A DNA stretch of 10,562 bases from positions 1 to 10,562 of the forward strand of contig JAFDAW010000106.1 of NCBI GenBank assembly GCA_019313605.1, in the 5' to 3' direction. The notes beneath the pieces are model-generated. The model was given only the letters and a program-made list of their open reading frames with translations, did not search any database and was not told the origin of the DNA. This document shows, piece after piece, positions 5,917-10,562 of the stretch. Position numbers and translations under genes: made by a program. Within the stretch, counting starts at the first letter, position 1. Each line of letters opens with the position of its first letter. The stretch is from Deltaproteobacteria bacterium. Lineage in GTDB: Bacteria; Myxococcota_A; UBA9160; SMWR01.

Positions 5917-7715
5917 CCGATTCGCAGCACATACGCAATTTCAGCATCATCGCTCACATCGACCACGGCAAGAGCACGCTGGCCGATCGTCTGCTCGATG
6001 CGACCGGCGCTCTCAACGCGCGGGAGAAGCGCGCCCAGTTTCTCGACAAGATGGATCTGGAACGCGAGCGCGGAATCACCATCAAGGCGCAATCCGTTCG
6101 AATGTATTACACCGCTACGGATGGAACAGAGTACGTGCTCAATCTGATCGACACGCCGGGGCACGTGGACTTTTCGTACGAAGTATCGCGGGCCTTGCAG
6201 GCCTGTGAGGGCGCCGTGCTGGTGGTCGACGCCGCGCAGGGTATCGAGGCCCAGACCCTCGCCAACGCCTACATGGCCGTCGACGCGAACCTCGAACTCA
6301 TTCCCGTCGTGAACAAGATCGACCTGCCGTCCGCGGATCCGGACCGGGTGGCCGAGGAGATCGAAGAGGTCATCGGGCTCGACGCCGCGGACGTGCTGCC
6401 GGTATCTGCGAAGGAAGGCAAGGGAATTTCCGATTTGTTGGAGCGCATCGTCAAGGAGGTGCCGCCGCCTCGCGGCGATCCCGACGCACCGCTGCGGGCG
6501 CTGGTCTTCGATTCATGGTTCGACTCGTACGTGGGCGTGGTGATGTTGGTGCGGGTGGTGGACGGCCAGATCGCGAAGGGTTCGAAGATCCTGATGATGG
6601 CCGGCGGCAGCGAGCACGATGTCCAGATGCTCAATCTCGTCGATCCGCACCCCCGCAAGGTCGAGTCTATGGGGGCGGGCGAAGTGGGTCTGGTAATCGC
6701 CGGCATCAAGAGCCTCGAGGACGTCAAGATCGGCGACACGCTCACCGACACCGCGCGCCCGGCTTCAGAGGGCCTGGAGGGTTTTCAAGTCGTCAAGCCG
6801 ATGGTCTTCGCGGGTCTGTATCCGGTGATTTCCGAGGATTACGAGGATCTGAAGGCGGCGCTCCAGAAACTCTGTCTCAACGACTCGTCACTTCACTACG
6901 AGCCCGAGACGAGCGCGGCGCTCGGATTTGGCTTCCGCTGCGGCTTCCTCGGCTTTCTGCACAACGAGATCGTTCAGGAACGCCTCGAGCGCGAGTACAA
7001 CCTGAATCTGATCACCACCGCTCCGACGGTTCGCTACCGCGTGGTGCTGGAATCGGGTGACGTGATCGAGATCGAAAGCCCCGCGTCGCTGCCGTCACCC
7101 GACGCCGTCAAGCAGATCGAAGAGCCGTTGATTCTCGCGACCATCCACGTGCCGCAAGATTATGTCGGCGCGGTGCTCGCGCTGTGCCAGGAGCGCCGGG
7201 GTGTTCAGCGCGACATGGTCCACCACCGTTCCCGGGTGCAGCTGCGTTACGAGCTGCCCTTGAGCGAGGTCGTGCTCGATTTTCACGACCGGATCAAGAG
7301 TGTGACGCGCGGCTACGGTTCGTTTGACTACGAACTCGCCGGCTATCAGCGTGCCGATCTCGTCAAGCTCGACATTCTCGTCAACGGAGAGCCGGTCGAT
7401 GCGCTTTCCCTGATCGTCCATCGCGAGAAGGCTTTTACGCGCGGATCCGATCTCACCCGCAAACTCAAGGAGTTCATCCCGCGCCAGATGTACGAAGTTG
7501 CGATTCAGGCCTCGATCGGGACGCGGGTCGTCGCGCGCACCACCGTCAGGGCGCTGCGCAAGAACGTGACCGCCAAGTGCTACGGTGGTGACATCACGCG
7601 CAAGCGCAAGCTGCTCGAGAAACAGAAAGAGGGCAAAAAACGCATGAAGAAGGTCGGGTCTGTGGAAATTCCGCAGGAAGCCTTTCTCGCGGCCCTCCGG
7701 ATCGGAGACGACTGA
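5913..7715 (+). CDS. lepA: Elongation factor 4 (LepA), ribosomal back-translocation GTPase
   Basis: A 600-residue translational GTPase, the normal length for LepA/EF4, which acts on the ribosome and can move tRNAs back one codon. The GTPase motifs are complete: AHIDHGKST (14-22), RGITIKAQSVRM (53-64, switch I), DTPGH (80-84), NKID (134-137) and SAK (165-167). The EF-G-like domains follow, with GFGFRCGFLGFLHNEIVQERLEREY as a clear LepA signature. The LepA-specific C-terminal domain is intact: NVTAKCYGGDITRKRKLLEK, then GKKRMKKVGSVEIPQEAFLA. The start is GTG 5913, overlapping the UXS stop by four bases (GTGA); VTDSQHIRNFSIIAHID matches the usual LepA start. The frame is open back to 5613, but that part lies inside the UXS gene and has no homology. 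Confidence 0.97.
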   Translation: MTDSQHIRNFSIIAHIDHGKSTLADRLLDATGALNAREKRAQFLDKMDLERERGITIKAQSVRMYYTATDGTEYVLNLIDTPGHVDFSYEVSRALQACEGAVLVVDAAQGIEAQTLANAYMAVDANLELIPVVNKIDLPSADPDRVAEEIEEVIGLDAADVLPVSAKEGKGISDLLERIVKEVPPPRGDPDAPLRALVFDSWFDSYVGVVMLVRVVDGQIAKGSKILMMAGGSEHDVQMLNLVDPHPRKVESMGAGEVGLVIAGIKSLEDVKIGDTLTDTARPASEGLEGFQVVKPMVFAGLYPVISEDYEDLKAALQKLCLNDSSLHYEPETSAALGFGFRCGFLGFLHNEIVQERLEREYNLNLITTAPTVRYRVVLESGDVIEIESPASLPSPDAVKQIEEPLILATIHVPQDYVGAVLALCQERRGVQRDMVHHRSRVQLRYELPLSEVVLDFHDRIKSVTRGYGSFDYELAGYQRADLVKLDILVNGEPVDALSLIVHREKAFTRGSDLTRKLKEFIPRQMYEVAIQASIGTRVVARTTVRALRKNVTAKCYGGDITRKRKLLEKQKEGKKRMKKVGSVEIPQEAFLAALRIGDD

Positions 7716-7717
7716 GG

Positions 7718-8533
7718 TTGAAGGCGAAGGAAGAGACGCAGAACATCGAAGCAGAGAACACCGAGCGGCGCGCAGAGGGTGGTTTCTGGGAGCAAGTCAC
7801 CACGCTCGCGCTCGCCGTGCTGATCGCGCTCTGCGTGCGGCAGTTCGTCATCGAGCCGTTCCGGATCCCCTCTGGGTCGATGTTTCCGACCCTGTTGATC
7901 GGCGATCATCTGTTCGTCAACAAATTCATCTACGGTCCGAAGATCCCCTTCACCGACATTCGCCTGCCCGGACTTCGCGAACCGGAGCGCGGCGAGGTGG
8001 CCGTCTTCACCGTCGCGAAGCGGGGGGGCAACACCTTCCCCGCGGATCGCGAACCGCAATTGCCGCGCGAAGAGTTCGTCAAGCGCATCATCGGGCTGCC
8101 GGGCGACGAGATCGACTTCCGCAACGGGAAGTACTACGTCAATGGCGGGCTGATCGAGTCCGAACCGCTCGCCCGGGTTTTCGAAGACCCGAAGGGGATG
8201 CTCCTCGATATGAGCGAGGTTTCACTCGGGTCGCGCTCCTTCGTCACCCTCGACGATCCCTATAACCCAGGACCCATGCGAACCACGGACGGAGCAGCGA
8301 TCTCGTGGCCGATTCGGGTCGAGGAAGGGCGTTACCTGATGCTCGGCGACAACCGAGACCATTCCAAGGACAGCAGGGTTTGGGGAACCGTTCGCCTGGC
8401 CGAGATCAAGGGGCCGGCCTTCATCATCTACTGGTCCTGGGACTTCAACGGGACTTGGTTGGAGGTGATCAACCCGCTGACCTGGTTCACGGTCGAGAAG
8501 CGCTGGAGCCGCATCGGAGACTCTTTGAACTGA
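7718..8533 (+). CDS. lepB: Signal peptidase I
   Basis: A 271-residue membrane serine protease that removes signal peptides from secreted proteins. A single transmembrane helix is visible at about 27-46 (VTTLALAVLIALCVRQFVIE), followed by EPFRIPSGSMFPTLLIGDHL with the catalytic Ser at S54. FVKRIIGLPGDEIDF carries the catalytic Lys at K122, and GDNRDHSKDSRVWG (210-223) is the conserved box E. The insertion between K122 and box E is typical of Gram-negative enzymes, although E. coli LepB has two membrane helices. The best start is TTG 7718, two bases after the lepA stop, with GAGG immediately before it; there is no in-frame ATG before the catalytic Ser codon. lepA-lepB adjacency is widespread in proteobacteria. 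No terminator is seen after the stop. Confidence 0.95.
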   Translation: MKAKEETQNIEAENTERRAEGGFWEQVTTLALAVLIALCVRQFVIEPFRIPSGSMFPTLLIGDHLFVNKFIYGPKIPFTDIRLPGLREPERGEVAVFTVAKRGGNTFPADREPQLPREEFVKRIIGLPGDEIDFRNGKYYVNGGLIESEPLARVFEDPKGMLLDMSEVSLGSRSFVTLDDPYNPGPMRTTDGAAISWPIRVEEGRYLMLGDNRDHSKDSRVWGTVRLAEIKGPAFIIYWSWDFNGTWLEVINPLTWFTVEKRWSRIGDSLN

Positions 8534-8549
8534 GGCTCCGCGGTTTCAT

Positions 8550-8577
8550 TTGACTGGAGCCGTTCGAGAGGTATCTT
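8550..8577 (+). promoter_or_regulatory. Predicted sigma70-type promoter of the pyr operon
   Basis: TTGACT at 8550-8555 (five of six consensus -35 bases) and TATCTT at 8572-8577 (four of six -10 bases) are separated by 16 bases. Transcription would start at about 8583-8586, just upstream of the PyrR-binding hairpin and about 50 bases before the pyrR ATG. It lies in the only non-coding gap of about 100 bases in the window, between lepB and pyrR. The position and the leader RNA downstream support it; the start has not been mapped. Confidence 0.6.
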
Positions 8578-8592
8578 CCGACCCGCATTTGG

Positions 8593-8629
8593 GCTCTTTT
8601 AATTCCGTCCTGTGAGGCGGAGAAAGTGC
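8593..8629 (+). promoter_or_regulatory. PyrR-binding RNA element in the pyrR leader, covering the ribosome binding site
   Basis: The leader reads CTCTTTTAATTCCGTCC then TGTGAGGCGGAGAAAG. This matches the conserved features of PyrR-binding loops (UUUUAAU, a GUCC-x-GxGAGGC hairpin loop, and a closing AAAG) known from Bacillus pyr leaders. A lower stem pairs GCUCUUUU (8593-8600) with GAAAGUGC (8622-8629) with one U-U mismatch. An upper stem pairs CCG (8605-8607) with CGG (8618-8620), with the GUCCUGUGAGGC loop on top. The purine-rich 3' half (8614-8626) is also the Shine-Dalgarno sequence for the ATG at 8634. No terminator hairpin or T run follows. When UMP or UTP is high, PyrR binding would therefore most likely block translation, as reported for mycobacterial pyrR; the mechanism is inferred. 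Confidence 0.8.
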
Positions 8630-8633
8630 GGTC

Positions 8634-9245
8634 ATGACCTCCCAACAACCCGAAACCCAACCGAATACCAGGCCGCCGAGCGGCGGGCGTGTCGTGATGG
8701 ACGACGTTGCGATCCGCCGCGCCCTGATGCGCATCGCGCACGAAATCCTCGAGCGCTGCGAAGATCTCGAACACCTCTACCTCGTTGCGATCCCGAACGG
8801 TGGCGTGCCACTCGCGCGCCAACTCGCCGCCAACTTCAAACAGATCGCCGACGTCGACGTCGTCGTCGGAATCCTCGACACGACGCTCTACCGCGATGAC
8901 CTCAAGATCAAGGCCGAACGTCCCCGGTTGAGAGAGACCGAGATGCCGTCCGCAGTAGACGATCGCATCGTGATCCTCGTCGACGACGTGTTGAAGACGG
9001 GGCGAACGATTCGCGCGGCGATGGATGCGCTGATGGACTTCGGCCGTCCGAGTTCGGTGCAGGTCGTGGGATTGGTCGACCGTGGCCACCGCGAGTTGCC
9101 CATCAAGCTGGACTACGTGGGGAAGAATGTACCGACCCAACCCGACGAAGAAGTTCGGATGAGTGGATCGGACGGCAATCTCGATGGGGCCCTCGAGGTC
9201 GTCGTAATGCCCGGTGAGCCCGAGAGCTCGGGGGGAACGCGGTGA
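8634..9245 (+). CDS. pyrR: PyrR, pyrimidine operon RNA-binding regulator / uracil phosphoribosyltransferase
   Basis: A 203-residue phosphoribosyltransferase-fold protein that senses uridine nucleotides and binds pyr mRNA; many homologues also make UMP from uracil and PRPP. Family signatures are DTTLYRDDL (82-90), the PRPP loop VILVDDVLKTGRTIRAAMDAL (113-133), and DFGRPSSVQVVGLVDRGHRE followed by LPIKLDYVGKNVPT. The DRGHREL segment belongs to the basic RNA-contacting face. The first ~18 residues are a Pro/Gln-rich extension absent from the ~180-residue Bacillus protein, and the C-terminus is slightly longer. Two positions differ from the Bacillus type: IPNGG (53-57) replaces IKTRG, and Lys121 replaces the Tyr/Phe before TGRT. 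The PyrR-binding hairpin just upstream supports a regulatory role. Its stop overlaps the pyrB start by four bases. Confidence 0.93.
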   Translation: MTSQQPETQPNTRPPSGGRVVMDDVAIRRALMRIAHEILERCEDLEHLYLVAIPNGGVPLARQLAANFKQIADVDVVVGILDTTLYRDDLKIKAERPRLRETEMPSAVDDRIVILVDDVLKTGRTIRAAMDALMDFGRPSSVQVVGLVDRGHRELPIKLDYVGKNVPTQPDEEVRMSGSDGNLDGALEVVVMPGEPESSGGTR

Positions 9246-10201
9246 TTGGAAGAGACCTGCTTGGAACTGAAGATCTCGATCGCGCGGATATCGAGCGCAT
9301 CCTCGAGACCGCCGAACACATGCGCGAAATTGGCAGGCGCGCGATCAAGAAGGTGCCGACGCTGCGCGGGCGAACGATCGTGAATTTATTCTTCGAGTCC
9401 TCCACCCGTACCAAGTCCAGTTTCGAAATCGCCGGCAAACGGCTTTCCGCCGACGTCATCAACTTTGCGGCCTCGTCCTCCAGTTTGAAGAAGTCCGAGA
9501 GCATTCTGGATACCGCGCGCAATCTGGACGCGATGGACCCCGACGCCGTGGTGGTTCGGCACGCTGTCGCGGGTGTTCCCAAGCAGATCGCCGACGTGCT
9601 CTCCGCACCCGTCATCAACGCGGGGGATGGGGCACACGAACACCCCACCCAGGCATTGCTCGACCTGCTCACGGTCAGGCGTGAAAAAGGTCGTATCGAT
9701 GGACTGACCATCGCGATCATCGGCGACATCCTGCACTCGCGGGTCGCGCGCTCGAACATCTACGCGTTTCGCAAGATGGGTGCGGAGGTTCGCGTTGCCG
9801 GGCCGCCGCAGATGATTCCGGCGGCGATCGAAACGCTTGGCGTCAAGGCCTTCACGTCGTTGAGAGAGGCGATCGACGGCGTCGACGTCGTGATGGCGCT
9901 TCGGATCCAGAACGAGCGGCTTACGGGAACCTATCTGCCGAGTGTTCGCGAATATTCGGCGACCTACGGCATCGACCGCGAAAAACTGAAATTCGCGAAG
10001 GACGATGCGATCGTCATGCATCCCGGTCCGGTCAATCGCGGAGTCGAACTCTCCCACGATCTGACCGACCACCGCCCCGGTGTGATCCTCGATCAGGTTC
10101 GCAACGGCGTCGCGATCCGGATGGCGGTCCTCTACCTGCTCTCGGGTCGCCCACAGGATGGGGATCCCAGAGTCGATCTCGGAAGTGGAGAGGAAAAGTG
10201 A
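9242..10201 (+). CDS. pyrB: Aspartate carbamoyltransferase catalytic subunit
   Basis: A 319-residue ATCase catalytic chain that makes carbamoyl aspartate from carbamoyl phosphate and aspartate, the first committed step of UMP synthesis. Carbamoyl-phosphate motifs are FFESSTRTKSSFE (50-62) with STRT at 54-57, and SSSLKKSESILDTARNLDAM (79-98) with the catalytic-loop lysine at about K84. Next come VVVRHAVAGVP, GDGAHEHPTQALLDL (HPTQ 134-137), MALRIQNER (R221 and Q223, aspartate side) and VMHPGPVNRGVEL (HPGP 260-263). The start is GTG 9242, overlapping the pyrR stop by four bases, with a strong GGGGGGAA at 9230-9237. No pyrI regulatory subunit follows; pyrC does, as in PyrR-controlled operons. This suggests control by PyrR at the RNA level instead of allosteric PyrI, which is inference. 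Confidence 0.96.
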   Translation: MIGRDLLGTEDLDRADIERILETAEHMREIGRRAIKKVPTLRGRTIVNLFFESSTRTKSSFEIAGKRLSADVINFAASSSSLKKSESILDTARNLDAMDPDAVVVRHAVAGVPKQIADVLSAPVINAGDGAHEHPTQALLDLLTVRREKGRIDGLTIAIIGDILHSRVARSNIYAFRKMGAEVRVAGPPQMIPAAIETLGVKAFTSLREAIDGVDVVMALRIQNERLTGTYLPSVREYSATYGIDREKLKFAKDDAIVMHPGPVNRGVELSHDLTDHRPGVILDQVRNGVAIRMAVLYLLSGRPQDGDPRVDLGSGEEK

Positions 10202-10562
10202 GCGAGCAGCGAATCTGGATTCGTGGAGGACGCGTTCTCGATCCCGCCGCGGAGCGGGATGAGCCGGGTGACGTGCTGATCGAAGACGGTGTGATCGTGG
10301 CCGTCGGTGCGCAGCTCGATGCGGGCGACGCGGAGGTGATCGACGCGAAGGGCGCCTGGATTGCCCCGGGTTTCATCGACCTCCACACCCACCTGCGCGA
10401 GCCCGGTCAGGAGTACAAGGAAGACATCGCTTCGGGGGGGCGATCGGCGGTGGCCGGTGGCTTTGCGGCGGTTGCCTGCATGGCGAACACCCATCCCGTG
10501 AACGACGACCCCGCGATGACGGACTTCATCATCGACCGAGCCAAGCAGGACTCGCCCGCGCG
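10198..10562 (+). CDS. pyrC: Dihydroorotase, type I (partial, 3' end outside window)
   Basis: The first 121 codons of dihydroorotase, the zinc amidohydrolase that closes carbamoyl aspartate to dihydroorotate. The start is GTG 10198, overlapping the pyrB stop by four bases, with GGAGAGGA at 10187-10194. An N-terminal beta-sandwich segment (IWIRGGRVLDPAAERDEPGD, then VLIEDGVIVAVG) leads to the metal site DLHTHLREPGQEYKEDIASG, with the HxH zinc ligands and the substrate-binding Arg, followed by AAVACMANTHPVNDDP. The REPGQEYKEDI form identifies the Bacillus/Aquifex-type (class I) enzyme found in pyrB-pyrC operons, as opposed to the E. coli type. The coding frame is still open at the window edge. 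Confidence 0.95.
   Translation, partial: MSEQRIWIRGGRVLDPAAERDEPGDVLIEDGVIVAVGAQLDAGDAEVIDAKGAWIAPGFIDLHTHLREPGQEYKEDIASGGRSAVAGGFAAVACMANTHPVNDDPAMTDFIIDRAKQDSPA

Noticed and set aside
8534..8561. Inverted repeat GGCTCC/GGAGCC after lepB as a terminator
   Set aside because: The stem is only six pairs with a 16-base loop and no T run follows. The loop holds the -35 box of the pyr promoter.
1..10562. Mobile elements, CRISPR arrays, tRNA or rRNA genes, defence or toxin-antitoxin systems
   Set aside because: No transposase or integrase motifs, direct-repeat arrays, tRNA cloverleaf or rRNA sequence were recognised; coding sequence of known housekeeping families fills almost the whole window.

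Overview
This window is a conserved, high-GC bacterial housekeeping segment in which every supported gene lies on the + strand. The organism looks like a Gram-negative of the broad Deltaproteobacteria type (Myxococcota, Desulfobacterota or relatives). The reasons are an LepB signal peptidase of Gram-negative style, a SPOR-domain envelope protein, an argS/SPOR/sugar-nucleotide/lepA/lepB run, and a PyrR-type pyr operon. This placement is inferred from gene content, with no phylogeny behind it.

Region 1 (1-844) is the end of the alpha operon: the C-terminal domain of RNA polymerase alpha (rpoA, cut by the window edge) and ribosomal protein L17 (rplQ), which carries an unusual lysine/alanine-rich tail of about 90 residues. 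Region 2 (844-1726) holds a membrane-anchored TlpA/ResA-type thioredoxin, whose start overlaps the rplQ stop, and a small FtsB/DivIC-like division protein. Region 3 (1761-3417) is argS, which is broken as written. Its first ~50 codons are in one frame and the rest in another, and about 20 family residues are missing at the junction near 1908-1920. Region 4 (3417-5916) encodes a SPOR-domain membrane protein, a dTDP-4-dehydrorhamnose reductase (rfbD) and a UDP-glucuronate decarboxylase (UDP-xylose synthase). Region 5 (5913-8533) is lepA (elongation factor 4) and lepB (signal peptidase I). Region 6 (8550-10562) is a pyrimidine operon with its own promoter: pyrR, pyrB and the start of pyrC (cut by the window edge).

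Most neighbouring genes overlap by 1 or 4 bases, so they are probably co-transcribed and translationally coupled. No intrinsic terminator is visible. The one clear regulatory region is the 100-base gap before pyrR. It holds a sigma70-like promoter and a short leader that matches the PyrR-binding RNA hairpin known from Bacillus pyr operons. Here the hairpin includes the pyrR ribosome binding site and no terminator follows it, which points to translational repression instead of attenuation.

No new defence, mobile or secondary-metabolite system is present. The items that deserve a second look are the argS lesion, the PyrR RNA switch, and the histone-H1-like tail on L17.
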